Source of the DNA: Verrucomicrobiia bacterium
GTDB taxonomy: Bacteria > Verrucomicrobiota > Verrucomicrobiia > Limisphaerales > JAEYXS01
Assembly: GCA_036405135.1 (NCBI GenBank)
Contig: DASWYF010000010.1
Location: 62,001-126,000 of the forward strand
Length of the DNA stretch: 64,000 nt
Direction of reading: 5' to 3'
Shown in pieces: positions 6,141 through 14,815 of this stretch. Made by a program: the position numbers and the translations under genes. How positions within the stretch are numbered: the first letter of the stretch is position 1; each line of letters starts with the position of its first letter. The notes beneath the pieces are model-generated. The model saw nothing but the letters and a program-made list of their open reading frames with translations, made no database searches and was not told the DNA's origin.

Positions 6141-9076
6141 GTGAACCAAAGGCGCGTATGAAACATTTTTCCAAGAGAGCGCGGTGGGCAGTCATGGCAC
6201 TCGGTGCCTTGATGCTGGTGCCGTCGTTGCCCGCGAATGACGTGATCAAGCAGCAGCTTGAGTTTTACAACACGAAGATCGCGCCGGTATTGGCGGACAA
6301 ATGTTACAAGTGTCACAGCGGCTCTGAGGACAAGGTGAAGGGCGGTCTCACTCTGGATACGAAGGAGGGGATGTTGCGCGGTGGTGATACGGGGCCGGCC
6401 GTAGTGCCGAACAATGTGGAGAAGAGTTTGCTCATCCGGGCGATCGCCTATGCGGATGATGATCTGCAGATGCCACCGAAGGAAAAGCTGCCGAGCAGTG
6501 TGATCACGGATTTTGTGGTGTGGATCAAAATGGGTGCGCCGGTGCCGCAAAGTGACGGGGCCAAAACGGCGAAGGGCTACAAGAATGCAGCGGCGGCGAA
6601 TCATTGGGCATTCAAGCCGGTGGTCAAGCCGAGCGTGCCGACGGTGAATGCACAGCAGTGGGTGAAGAATGATATAGATAATTTCATCCTCGCCAAGCTG
6701 GAGGCGAAGAACATGTATCCGAACAAGCTCGCGGATAAGCGGACGCTCATTCGCCGTGCGACGTTTGACCTAACAGGTTTGCCGCCGACGCCAGAGGAAG
6801 TGAAGATGTTCCTTGAAGATAATTCTTCCAATGCATATGAGAAACTCATCGACCGTTTGCTGGCGTCTCCGCAATACGGTGAGCGTTGGGGACGCTATTG
6901 GCTCGACGTGGCGCGTTATGCGGATACGAAAGGCGAAGTGAACGGGCAACGGGAGGATTTTCATTATCCATATGCATACACGTATCGGGATTACGTGATC
7001 AAAGCGTTCAATGACGACAAGCCGTATGACCAGTTCATCATGGAGCAGCTCGCGGCGGACCGGATGAACTTGAAAGACAAGTCATCGCTGGCAGCGCTGG
7101 GTTTCATCACGTTGGGCAATCGCTTCGACAATCAACAGAACGAGATCATCAATGACCGCATCGATACGGTGACGAAAGGATTTCAAGCGCTGACGGTGGC
7201 ATGCTCGCGCTGTCATGATCATATGTTTGATCCGTTGCCGACGGAGGATTACTACGCGTTGCACGGCATCTTCCAGAGTTCCACGGAGCCGAGAGAGAAA
7301 CCTCTGCTGGCAGATGTGAATGAGAAGACGCCGGAGTATCAGGCGTATACGTTGCAACGCGCGAAGCTGGAGAATGATCTGCTGGAGTTTTACCGGACAG
7401 ATGTGGAGGAGTTCGTCGGCGGTCTGCGCAAGAACGCGGGCATGTATCTGGCGATCATCGAAGAGGTGAAAGGCAAACCGCAAAGTGAACTGGGCCAGCT
7501 CGTCCGCAAGTATAAGCTGAACCAGGAGGCAGCGCGGTTGTGGCAGGGAATCGTGAACCGTTCGCGGCGTGGCAATGATCCGGTGATGGGGCCGTATCAT
7601 GAATTCGCACGGCTTGCGGAAAAAGATTTTGCGGTGAAGGCAAAAGAGATTTCCACGCGCATCGCGGCGAATGCGGACAAGCGCAAACCGGTCAATCCAT
7701 TCATTGCGAATCAATTTCGTGGGGTGTATCCAACCTCGATGGCGCAGGTGGCGGGGATTTATGGTCGTGCATTCACGACGGTGGAAGCGCGCTGGCAGGA
7801 AGTGACGGCACGTAATCCAAAGGCGAAGGCGTTGCCGGATGTGAATCAGGAAGCAGTGCGTATGGCGGTGATCCCGGGAGGGCGAAATAACGAAGACCCG
7901 ATCGATGCGCTGCGGCGTGCGTTGCCGAGAAATTTGCAAGGCCGCGAAACGCGGTTACGTTCGGCGATCTCGCAATTGGAAGGCACGCATCCGGGCGCTC
8001 CGGCGCGCGCGATGGCGATCAATGACAGCGAGAGTCCGAAGGATTCGTATGTATTCATCCGTGGTGAGGCGGGGAGTCGCGGGCCAGTGGTGCCCCGACG
8101 TTTCCTGGAGATTTTCAGTGAGGGCAAACAACCGTTCCGCGATGGCAGCGGGAGGTTGGAATTAGCGAAGGCAATCGCGTCGAAGGACAATCCTTTGACG
8201 GCGCGAGTGATGGTGAATCGCATCTGGATGCATCACTTCGGCGATGGGTTTGTGCTGACGCCGGATGATTTCGGCACGCAAAGCACGCCACCGAGCCATC
8301 CGGAATTACTGGATTACCTGGCAAATGACTTCATGGCGAACGGGTGGTCCGTGAAGGCGATGCATAAGAAGATAATGATGTCCTACACGTATCAGCAGAG
8401 CAGCGAGAACAATGCGCAGTTCGCGCAGACCGATCCGTATAACCGGTTGCTCTGGCGCGCGAACATCCGGCGGTTGGAGTTCGAGGCGTTGCGTGATTCG
8501 TTGCTGGCGATGGGTGACAAGCTGGACAAGTCGATGGGCGGCAAGCCGGTGAACTTGATGAGCGAGCCTTACTCCACGCGCCGCACGGTGTATGGATATA
8601 TTGATCGCGCGCGGTTGCCGGAAGTGATGAACAATTTTGATTTCGCGAACCCGGACATCACCACGGGCAAGCGTTATGAGACGATCGTGCCGCAGCAATC
8701 GCTCTTCATGATGAACAGCCCGCTGGTAGTCGAGCAGGCGCGTAATCTGACGGAGCGGAAAGACTTCAAGGCGTTGGATGAAGATGATGATCGCATCAAA
8801 CTGTTGTATGAATTGATCTTCCAGCGCTTGCCGTCAGAGACGGAGATCAAGCTGGGGATGGCGTTTCTGAACAGCACGCCGGCGACGGATGTGGTGCCGG
8901 TGGTGGCAAAGGTGCAGGAAGTGGCGCAGGCGAATCCCAAGGGCAAAGGTAAAGGCAAGGCGAAGGGCGGGGATCGTCAGGCACCGGCAGCGAAAGCAGC
9001 GCCGAAGACTTTGGGTGCATGGGACAAGTATGCACACGCGCTGTTGCAGACGAATGAGGCGACGTTTGTGAACTGA
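6137..9076 (+). CDS. PSD1 / DUF1549 / DUF1553 cytochrome c-type protein
   Basis: This 979-residue exported protein has a signal peptide (about 12-35) and then a Planctomycete cytochrome C (PSD1) domain with heme motif CYKCH at 56-60. DUF1549 follows (PNKLADKRTLIRRATFDLTG onward), with a second CxxCH, CSRCH near 356-360 in the conserved ACSRCHDHMFDPLPTEDYY block. DUF1553 is C-terminal (ARVMVNRIWMHHFG, PQQSLFMMNSP). The GTG start overlaps the DUF1501 stop by 4 bp; an ATG seven codons in is the alternative. Near the C-terminus a Gly/Lys/Ala-rich linker (PKGKGKGKAKGG) interrupts the domain before the last helix ending in NEATFVN. The pair is thought to work in the periplasm on glycans. Domain calls are firm, activity unknown. 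Confidence 0.9.
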   Translation: MSEPKARMKHFSKRARWAVMALGALMLVPSLPANDVIKQQLEFYNTKIAPVLADKCYKCHSGSEDKVKGGLTLDTKEGMLRGGDTGPAVVPNNVEKSLLIRAIAYADDDLQMPPKEKLPSSVITDFVVWIKMGAPVPQSDGAKTAKGYKNAAAANHWAFKPVVKPSVPTVNAQQWVKNDIDNFILAKLEAKNMYPNKLADKRTLIRRATFDLTGLPPTPEEVKMFLEDNSSNAYEKLIDRLLASPQYGERWGRYWLDVARYADTKGEVNGQREDFHYPYAYTYRDYVIKAFNDDKPYDQFIMEQLAADRMNLKDKSSLAALGFITLGNRFDNQQNEIINDRIDTVTKGFQALTVACSRCHDHMFDPLPTEDYYALHGIFQSSTEPREKPLLADVNEKTPEYQAYTLQRAKLENDLLEFYRTDVEEFVGGLRKNAGMYLAIIEEVKGKPQSELGQLVRKYKLNQEAARLWQGIVNRSRRGNDPVMGPYHEFARLAEKDFAVKAKEISTRIAANADKRKPVNPFIANQFRGVYPTSMAQVAGIYGRAFTTVEARWQEVTARNPKAKALPDVNQEAVRMAVIPGGRNNEDPIDALRRALPRNLQGRETRLRSAISQLEGTHPGAPARAMAINDSESPKDSYVFIRGEAGSRGPVVPRRFLEIFSEGKQPFRDGSGRLELAKAIASKDNPLTARVMVNRIWMHHFGDGFVLTPDDFGTQSTPPSHPELLDYLANDFMANGWSVKAMHKKIMMSYTYQQSSENNAQFAQTDPYNRLLWRANIRRLEFEALRDSLLAMGDKLDKSMGGKPVNLMSEPYSTRRTVYGYIDRARLPEVMNNFDFANPDITTGKRYETIVPQQSLFMMNSPLVVEQARNLTERKDFKALDEDDDRIKLLYELIFQRLPSETEIKLGMAFLNSTPATDVVPVVAKVQEVAQANPKGKGKGKAKGGDRQAPAAKAAPKTLGAWDKYAHALLQTNEATFVN

Positions 9077-9098
9077 AGTTGTCGTAATGTTTAAAACA

Positions 9099-9126
9099 GA
9101 AAGACCGGCTTAGGCCGGTCTTTTGC
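9099..9126 (+). terminator. Rho-independent terminator after the PSD1 gene
   Basis: The stem AAAGACCGGC / GCCGGTCTTT closes on a TTA-type loop and is followed by T residues (TTTTGC). It lies 23 bp after the stop at 9076 and ends the DUF1501-PSD1 operon. The A-rich 5' flank could also serve the converging carbonic anhydrase gene. Confidence 0.85.
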
Positions 9127-9147
9127 TTTCTATGATTCGAAAGAAAA

Positions 9148-9729
9148 TCACGTTGATAAAGGTTCGCCGACGTTAATTCCATTCTTCAGGCAGTAAGCGG
9201 AGTTCCATACGTATTTCTCAGCCCAATATTTCAGACCGGCGCGTTCTTCGTTGGTCAGAGGGCGTTTCACTTTTCCTGGTGAGCCGACGACCATGGATCC
9301 AGGCGGGATCACGGTGCCTTGGGTGATAAGGGCATTCGCGCCGATAATGGATTGTTCGCCGATCACTGCGCCATCGAGGATTGTTGTGCCCATGCCGATA
9401 AGGCATTCATCACCGACGGTGCAGGCGTGTACGATGGCGGAATGGCCCACGGTGACATAGTTACCGATGATGCACGGGAAATCATCCGCGAGGTGGAGGA
9501 CGGCGTTATCTTGGATATTCGAGTGATGGCCGATTTCAATGCGGTTGATATCGCCCCGAACGGTGGCGTTATACCACACACTGGAATTATCACCGAGCGT
9601 GACATCGCCGAGCACCACCGCGCTCTTCGCAATATACACATCTTTTCCCAAGCGCGGCTGCTTGCGCAAAAAAGTATCGAGCTGTCCGTTCAGTTTTTCC
9701 ATGTATTCGTGCAAGTATGGGCCGTGCAT
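9148..9729 (-). CDS. Gamma-class carbonic anhydrase family protein (left-handed beta-helix)
   Basis: This 193-residue hexapeptide-repeat protein is of the gamma-CA/PaaY/YrdA group. Imperfect [LIV]-G-x4 turns run from about residue 27 to 150. The three metal-ligand histidines of the family are present at H79 (AVLH), H96 (VGHSA) and H101 (VHAC). The conserved R58-G59-D60 and Q73-D74-N75 (QDNAVLH) also match. The family is trimeric and cytoplasmic and binds Zn or Fe; many members show little carbonic anhydrase activity. An internal methionine at residue 10 is a possible alternative start. The gene stands alone between a converging operon and a minus-strand terminator. Confidence 0.88.
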   Translation of the reverse strand: MHGPYLHEYMEKLNGQLDTFLRKQPRLGKDVYIAKSAVVLGDVTLGDNSSVWYNATVRGDINRIEIGHHSNIQDNAVLHLADDFPCIIGNYVTVGHSAIVHACTVGDECLIGMGTTILDGAVIGEQSIIGANALITQGTVIPPGSMVVGSPGKVKRPLTNEERAGLKYWAEKYVWNSAYCLKNGINVGEPLST

Positions 9730-9745
9730 TTTTCACGCCAACAAA

Positions 9746-9778
9746 ATAAAAAACCTGTCCGGTGGTAGCCGGGCAGGT
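9746..9778 (-). terminator. Rho-independent terminator of the Pro/Val-repeat protein gene
   Basis: On the minus strand ACCTGCCCGG / CCGGACAGGT pair (one G-U) around a six-base loop, followed by TTTTTTATTTTG. It lies about 40 bp past the stop at 9819. Confidence 0.85.
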
Positions 9779-9818
9779 GGCTGATATTTATTTTCGGTTC
9801 CTCCCGGGAACTGAAAGG

Positions 9819-10214
9819 TTACCAGCAAACGCGATGACGCGGGCGATGGCCGAAGCTGTAGTGGTAGCTCACCACCGGAGGCGGCGCGTGGTAAACATGT
9901 GCGGGACGCACGATCACCGGAGCGGGTGCGTACACCACCGGAGCCGGAGCGTAAACAACGGGTGCAGGTTGCACGATGGGCTGTGCATAGACCACCGTGG
10001 GTTGCTGCACTACTACCGGTGCGGGTTGATAGACGACCGGAGCCGGTTGATACACTACAGGAGCGGGCTCAAAAGATTTTGCGATCACGGCGCCCGCGAT
10101 GACACCCGTCAGCACCTTGCCTGCGACCGCCCATTCGCGGTCACCGGCGTGAGATTGCTGTGCGCCTGCGACCATCAGGCCGCAAATTGCAAGGGCGGTT
10201 ACGATTTTTTTCAT
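9819..10214 (-). CDS. Small exported protein with tandem PAPVVYxP repeats
   Basis: This 131-residue protein begins with a clear Sec signal peptide (MKKIVTALAICGLMVAGAQQ, cleavage after SHA). A glycine/alanine hydrophobic stretch (VLTGVIAGAVIAKSF) follows, then eight or so copies of a PAPVVYQ/PAPVVYA unit (about 51-108). The end is His/Tyr/Arg-rich (YHYSFGHRPRHRVCW). No enzyme domain is seen. Such Pro/Val repeats occur in envelope-associated proteins of Verrucomicrobia, but no function is known. It has its own terminator and is divergent from the MBL-fold gene, with about 105 bp between their starts. Confidence 0.7.
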   Translation of the reverse strand: MKKIVTALAICGLMVAGAQQSHAGDREWAVAGKVLTGVIAGAVIAKSFEPAPVVYQPAPVVYQPAPVVVQQPTVVYAQPIVQPAPVVYAPAPVVYAPAPVIVRPAHVYHAPPPVVSYHYSFGHRPRHRVCW

Positions 10215-10319
10215 ACGATTGCCTTTTTGCTTCTGTCGGCTTTTTGTGCCAACATTAATACAGACGTCGAAGATTTCTTTTTATTCGAGCGGCTATGGAT
10301 TACCTTGATCACGAGAGAT

Positions 10320-11264
10320 ATGAGTGACGGAAACGGCCAGCATAATAAGGTGCACGAGCCATATCGTCCTACGCGACGCATTCCGCGTTCGTTGAAGGAC
10401 CTGACTCCGGGCAATCATTTCAATCCCCGCACATTTTTTCATGAGATGGTGTGGAAGGCTCTGCTCACGCCACGCTCAGGTGGGCACCGAAAGCCCGAGT
10501 TCCCTACATTGAAGAATGGAGAGGTCGCGCTCACTTGGATCGGCCACGCATCGTTCCTCGTGCAATTCAACGATCTCAATGCGCTTGTTGATCCGAATTT
10601 CGCGAACTGGATTTTTCTCCTCAAACGACTGAAGCATGCGGGTGTGAAGATCGAGGACTTGCCGCCGATCGATCTCGTATTGCTGACGCACGCACACTTC
10701 GATCACTTCCATCGTCCGTCACTCAAGAAGTTGCCGCATCCGAAAATGGCGGTGATGCCGTGGGGCATGGCACCGCTGGCGAAGGGATTGGGTTTCGGGA
10801 GTGTGGTGGAATTGAAATGGTGGGAGAGTTATCAGAAAGGTGACTGGAAAGTGACGCTGGTGCCGAGCAAGCATTGGGGCGCGCGCACACTTCACGATCA
10901 TCATCGCGGCTACGGTGGATTTATTTTGGAACATCAGGGGCGCAAAGTGTATCACGCAGGAGACAGCGCCTACTTCGAGGGCTTCCGTGAGATCGGTGAG
11001 CGATGCACGCCGGAGATCGCGTTGCTGCCCATCGGTGCGTACTACCCGGATTCATTCCGGAAAACGCACATGGGACCGGATGATGCGGTGCAAGTCTTCC
11101 TGGATCTGAAAGCGAAATGGCTGGTGCCGATGCACTATGGCACGTTCAAACTTTCCTTTGAGGATATGAACGAGCCGCCGCGCTGGATGAAAGAGCTCTG
11201 CAATCAGAGGGGCTTGAATGATCACCTCAGATTTTTGGAAGAGGGATATCCGGCGGTGTTTTGA
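10320..11264 (+). CDS. MBL-fold metallo-hydrolase, NAPE-PLD/UlaG-like
   Basis: This 314-residue beta-lactamase-fold hydrolase carries the signature THAHFDHFH (about 121-129), giving the HxHxDH metal site. GHASFLVQFNDLNALVDPNF, SKHWGART, HAGDSAYF and a terminal MHYGTFKLSFE complete the fold. This order matches the NAPE-PLD / UlaG-like branch, which hydrolyses phosphodiesters or lactones. The open frame extends upstream to 9762, but that part crosses the divergent promoter and the neighbouring gene. The ATG at 10320 behind GAGAG is the sensible start and gives the family length. Substrate unknown. Confidence 0.85.
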   Translation: MSDGNGQHNKVHEPYRPTRRIPRSLKDLTPGNHFNPRTFFHEMVWKALLTPRSGGHRKPEFPTLKNGEVALTWIGHASFLVQFNDLNALVDPNFANWIFLLKRLKHAGVKIEDLPPIDLVLLTHAHFDHFHRPSLKKLPHPKMAVMPWGMAPLAKGLGFGSVVELKWWESYQKGDWKVTLVPSKHWGARTLHDHHRGYGGFILEHQGRKVYHAGDSAYFEGFREIGERCTPEIALLPIGAYYPDSFRKTHMGPDDAVQVFLDLKAKWLVPMHYGTFKLSFEDMNEPPRWMKELCNQRGLNDHLRFLEEGYPAVF

Positions 11265-11316
11265 TCTGCGGAACTTGCCGATCTGAAAAGTTAGTTCCGC
11301 CTCCTGACCTCGGCGG

Positions 11317-12126
11317 CTACTTTTTCCGTAGCACAAAGCTGTAATACTGCATCTTTCCGGTCGCGAAATTGCGATAAACCAAAGAGCCCTTGGTTCCCGC
11401 AAAATCTTGGAATGGTTTTAACAGCCACTTCGGGATCAGTTTTTGGATGAGCGTTTGTTTGCGAGTGTCATCACGATCCAAGGCGGCGAGCACATTGGGC
11501 GTGATGTTTGTTTCTCGCACGATCTCCAAACCCGAGTTCCGTAACTGCGTGCGCCAGTTGCCGAGTTCTACGGCATCGCGAAAATCGGCGTAAAGGAAAT
11601 GGCCGCCAGGTTTAAGGACGCGATGGACTTCACTCACGAATTTAGGAAAATCAGGATAACAATGGGAGGATTCGACGTTGATGACGGCGTCGAAGGTCGT
11701 ATCTGCGCACGGTAGCTTCTCAGCGTCTCCTTGCTGAAAGGTCAGGCCATGGATGGATGCATAACGGTCACGGCAGAGTGCGACGGCTTTATCTGAATAA
11801 TCCACGCCGGTGTAATTCGCGATTCCGAGGGATTGCTTTAGGAACGCTGCGCCGCCACCTCGTCCACTGCCGACTTCGAGAGCCTGTTTGCCTGCGAGTT
11901 CTGCTCCGCTGGCTACGTGGTAATAAAGTTGCAAGCACCAGCGTTCGGATTCGAGTCCGCTTGGTATTTCGGTTGTTTCTGCTTTGGGCAATCCAGCGTA
12001 GCCATAATTCATACAGGTCCATTCCGTGACCTGCTGGTAGCCCGCCAGGTAATCATACCATTTCCGCCACAGGCCTTTTTTGACCGTGGCGAAACTCAGC
12101 AGGAAGGCGAAGAAACGAGTCAGCAC
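11317..12126 (-). CDS. SAM-dependent methyltransferase, fatty-acid/phthiotriol methyltransferase-like
   Basis: This 269-residue class I methyltransferase has SAM motif I at about 82-93 (EVGSGRGGGAAF), the acidic ribose-binding D in YTGVDYSD, motif II QQGDAEKLP and the VLKPGGHFLYADF post-motif. The triple-glycine motif I and the WTCMNYGYA N-terminal region resemble mycobacterial phthiotriol dimycocerosate methyltransferases and other lipid O-methyltransferases. No lipid biosynthesis genes adjoin it, so the substrate is unknown. It converges on the MBL-fold gene with about 50 bp between stops. Confidence 0.75.
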   Translation of the reverse strand: MLTRFFAFLLSFATVKKGLWRKWYDYLAGYQQVTEWTCMNYGYAGLPKAETTEIPSGLESERWCLQLYYHVASGAELAGKQALEVGSGRGGGAAFLKQSLGIANYTGVDYSDKAVALCRDRYASIHGLTFQQGDAEKLPCADTTFDAVINVESSHCYPDFPKFVSEVHRVLKPGGHFLYADFRDAVELGNWRTQLRNSGLEIVRETNITPNVLAALDRDDTRKQTLIQKLIPKWLLKPFQDFAGTKGSLVYRNFATGKMQYYSFVLRKK

Positions 12127-12175
12127 GCGGGAGTTGTTTCATGGCATGGAGGCGAGGGCAAACTTTTTGGTGGGG

Positions 12176-12324
12176 TGCGACTCTCCGTGTCGCAGCGACA
12201 GCCATAAGCAAAGATAGTCCGGTTTCGCAAGAAATCAGGCACGCGAAATGATTTCCATTATCGCTCGCGTTCAATTTCGGAAACCGCTTGCAGCATTTCA
12301 CGTTGCTGCGACTCGGAGAGTCGC
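12176..12324. repeat. Inverted pair of TCTCCG-loop palindromes
   Basis: 12176-12194 reads TGCGAC-tctccgt-GTCGCA. 12308-12324 reads GCGACTCGGAGAGTCGC, the same palindrome inverted. They sit about 115 bp apart in the 263 bp spacer before the sulfatase gene. A related palindrome with other stem bases occurs at 22296-22313 and 33116-33132. Confidence 0.6.
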
Positions 12325-12389
12325 GCTCGTAACCTTACTTCCCATTTGCGCCATGTGGCTTTTCCGGCTATTACTAGGCTATTCCTCTT

Positions 12390-13898
12390 ATGAATCTCTT
12401 GAGCACATTATCTCGCCGGACAGCTTTGGTCGCGTTGATCGCCTCAGCTTTCGTTTTTGGTTTGAAGAATCAAAGTTACGCCGCCACCAAGAAACATCCG
12501 AATGTCGTTTTCGTGCTTACGGATGATCAGCGGTGGGATACCATCAGCATCTCGGGCAAGAGTACACACCTGAAGACGCCGAATATAGATCGGCTGGGGC
12601 AGGAAGGCGTGTATTTTAAGAATGCGTTCTGCACCACCTCGCTTTGCTCACCGAGCCGTGCATCCATCTTGAGCGGTGTGTATGCGCACGCACATGGGGT
12701 GGTGAATAATTTCACGGAGTATCCGGCGGATATGGTGAGTTTTCCGCGTCGCCTGCATGATGCGGGGTATGAGACGGCCTACATCGGCAAGTGGCACATG
12801 GGTGAGGACAATGATGAGAAGCGGCCGGGCTTTGATTACTTTGCCACTCATAAAGGACAGGGGAAGTATTTCGATACGGAATTCAATGTGGATGGCACAC
12901 GCAAGGTGCTGCCGGGCTATTACACGCATGTAGTGACGGACTTGGCGCTCAACTGGTTGAAGGATCGGAAAGATAAACCGTTTCTGCTGATGCTCGGTCA
13001 CAAAGCACCGCACAGTTTTTATTTTCCCGAAGCGAAATACAGCAACAGTTTCAACCATGTGCGCATCCCTTACCCGGATACGGCATTTCATTTGGAGAAC
13101 AAGCCGACGTGGGTGAAGCAGCGCATCAGCACTTGGCACGGCATCTACGGGCCGCTCTTTGAATGGCGGAAGAATTTCCCAGACAGTTCGCCGGAAGGTG
13201 TGGCGGCGTTTGAGAACATGACGCGTGCGTATTGGGGCACGATCCTTTCTGTGGATGACAGCGTGGGCCAGCTTTATCAACAGCTCAAAGAGATGGGTGA
13301 GTTGGATAACACTCTCTTCATCTTCACAGGCGATAATGGACTGCTCAACGGCGAGCATGGCATGGTGGACAAGCGTACAGCGCATGAGCCAAGCATCCGT
13401 GTGCCGTTGGTGGTGCGCTATCCCGGTTTGACGAAGACGCCGAAGGTGATCGAGCAGCAGGTGCTCACGTTGGATTTCGCGCCGTCCATTTTGGATATCT
13501 GCGGGGTGGAAGGGATCAATGGCATCCATGGCAAATCTTGGAAACCATTGGTGAAAGGTAATGCGAAAGATTGGCGCACGGCGTGGTATTACGAATACAA
13601 CTACGAGAAGCAGTTTCCATATACGCCGAACGTGCGTGCCATCCGCACGGATAACTGGAAGTACATCCGGTATCCGCATGGCGATGGCAGCCCGGACAAG
13701 CACAAGGAAGAACTCTACGACTTGAAATCAGATCCCGATGAAGCGGTGAATCTCATTCACGAAGGGTTGTTCAGACGCAAGGTGCTGGAACTGCGTGCGG
13801 AACTGGACAAGCTGATCCAATCAGCGGGCGCGAATCCGGATCGGATGCCGATGGATGAAGGCATCAAGGGCGAGTTGCCGGATCAGAAGATCAGGTAA
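12390..13898 (+). CDS. Secreted sulfatase (arylsulfatase / N-sulfoglucosamine or iduronate sulfatase-like)
   Basis: This 502-residue protein starts with a signal peptide (about 1-31) and then the sulfatase fold. The first metal-binding pair is D45-D46 (VLTDDQRWD). The formylglycine motif C86-S-P-S-R is followed by ASILSG, GKWHMG gives catalytic Lys/His, and FTGDNG gives later metal ligands. The C-terminal [12 protein letters not shown] and [11 protein letters not shown] motifs (DUF4976) are present. The enzyme would hydrolyse sulfate esters of polysaccharides in the periplasm after maturation by an anaerobic- or FGE-type activator not in this window. It is monocistronic with a strong terminator. 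Confidence 0.92.
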   Translation: MNLLSTLSRRTALVALIASAFVFGLKNQSYAATKKHPNVVFVLTDDQRWDTISISGKSTHLKTPNIDRLGQEGVYFKNAFCTTSLCSPSRASILSGVYAHAHGVVNNFTEYPADMVSFPRRLHDAGYETAYIGKWHMGEDNDEKRPGFDYFATHKGQGKYFDTEFNVDGTRKVLPGYYTHVVTDLALNWLKDRKDKPFLLMLGHKAPHSFYFPEAKYSNSFNHVRIPYPDTAFHLENKPTWVKQRISTWHGIYGPLFEWRKNFPDSSPEGVAAFENMTRAYWGTILSVDDSVGQLYQQLKEMGELDNTLFIFTGDNGLLNGEHGMVDKRTAHEPSIRVPLVVRYPGLTKTPKVIEQQVLTLDFAPSILDICGVEGINGIHGKSWKPLVKGNAKDWRTAWYYEYNYEKQFPYTPNVRAIRTDNWKYIRYPHGDGSPDKHKEELYDLKSDPDEAVNLIHEGLFRRKVLELRAELDKLIQSAGANPDRMPMDEGIKGELPDQKIR

Positions 13899-13914
13899 CA
13901 TCGGCTCGTTAAAA

Positions 13915-13962
13915 TGTTAAAACCGTTGAATCGACTCACGATTCAACGGTTTAACTTTTTTA
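13915..13962 (+). terminator. Rho-independent terminator after the sulfatase gene
   Basis: A 14-bp stem (AAACCGTTGAATCG with CGATTCAACGGTTT), a short ACTCA-type loop and CTTTTTTA. A bidirectional role is possible because the 5' flank is A-rich and the phosphatase gene converges on it. Confidence 0.9.
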
Positions 13963-13978
13963 AAATTTCAACCGGGAT

Positions 13979-14791
13979 TTAATCCGCCTCGATTTGCTTC
14001 CTCAGCTTGCCGTTGCTGACGACGATTTCGTAGCCGTGCTGGTCATCAACTGGTTGACGCCAGAATTCACCACCGGCGCATTCCACGATGAGTCCGCCCG
14101 CAGCAATGTCCCAGAGGCGCACGCCGTATTCCTTATAAGCATCCATGCGGCCGTTGGAAACGTAGGTCATGGAAAGCGCGGCAGCGCCCATGATGCGGAT
14201 CTTACGGACGCGAGAAACGAGCTTATTAAAAACGGGGAGCATCTTCGCGAGCGTGCTCTCGTATTTCGCAAAGCCCATGGCGACGATGCTTTCTTTGAGC
14301 TTGGTGCGTTCACTGACGGAAACTTTTTTGCCGTTAAGCTGCGTTTGCTGGCCTTTGATGGCGGTCCAGAGATCGTTGGTGAAGGGATCGAATACCACGC
14401 CCACAATCGTGGTGTAGCCATCGGGGTAACCACTTTGTTTGCGTTCCTTGGCTGTCTCACCGCGTTTTTGCAAAGCGATGGAAACGCAGGCGTGTGGCAG
14501 GCCGTAGGTGAAATTCACGGTGCCATCGATCGGGTCCACGACCCAGCGATATTCGGCATTGATGTCGCCCAAGGTGCCTTCCTCACCCAAGATGGCGATA
14601 GAGGGGAAAGCTTGCTGCAGTGTCTTCTCGATGAGCTTCTGGCAGCGCACGTCCAACTCCAGCTTGATATCGTGCTGGGTGGCTTCGTTGATGACTTTCT
14701 TGGAGCCAAGGTTTTTGCGCATCAAAGCTCCGGCGGCGTGGGAGGCGATGACGGCGGTTTTCAGGGCACGTTTCAGTTCAGACGGCTTCAT
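13979..14791 (-). CDS. Inositol monophosphatase family protein
   Basis: This 270-residue Mg-dependent phosphatase shows the family's metal-site motifs: GEEG at 69-72, DPIDGT at 86-91 continuing into VNFTYGLP, and WDIAAGGLIVECAGG near 228. Family members dephosphorylate inositol-1-phosphate, related sugar phosphates or 3'-phosphoadenosine phosphate (SuhB/CysQ), and motifs alone do not decide which. Some verrucomicrobial relatives may act in extracytoplasmic sugar metabolism, but no signal peptide is present. It starts 24 bp after the Kef-type antiporter stop on the same strand, so the two are probably one transcript. Confidence 0.85.
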   Translation of the reverse strand: MKPSELKRALKTAVIASHAAGALMRKNLGSKKVINEATQHDIKLELDVRCQKLIEKTLQQAFPSIAILGEEGTLGDINAEYRWVVDPIDGTVNFTYGLPHACVSIALQKRGETAKERKQSGYPDGYTTIVGVVFDPFTNDLWTAIKGQQTQLNGKKVSVSERTKLKESIVAMGFAKYESTLAKMLPVFNKLVSRVRKIRIMGAAALSMTYVSNGRMDAYKEYGVRLWDIAAGGLIVECAGGEFWRQPVDDQHGYEIVVSNGKLRKQIEAD

Positions 14792-14815
14792 GGGAAAAGG
14801 GGGCAGGGGATCAAA

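Noticed and set aside
9762-10319. N-terminal extension of the MBL-fold hydrolase
   Set aside because: It would run antisense through the whole Pro/Val-repeat gene and its terminator; the ATG at 10320 gives the family length.
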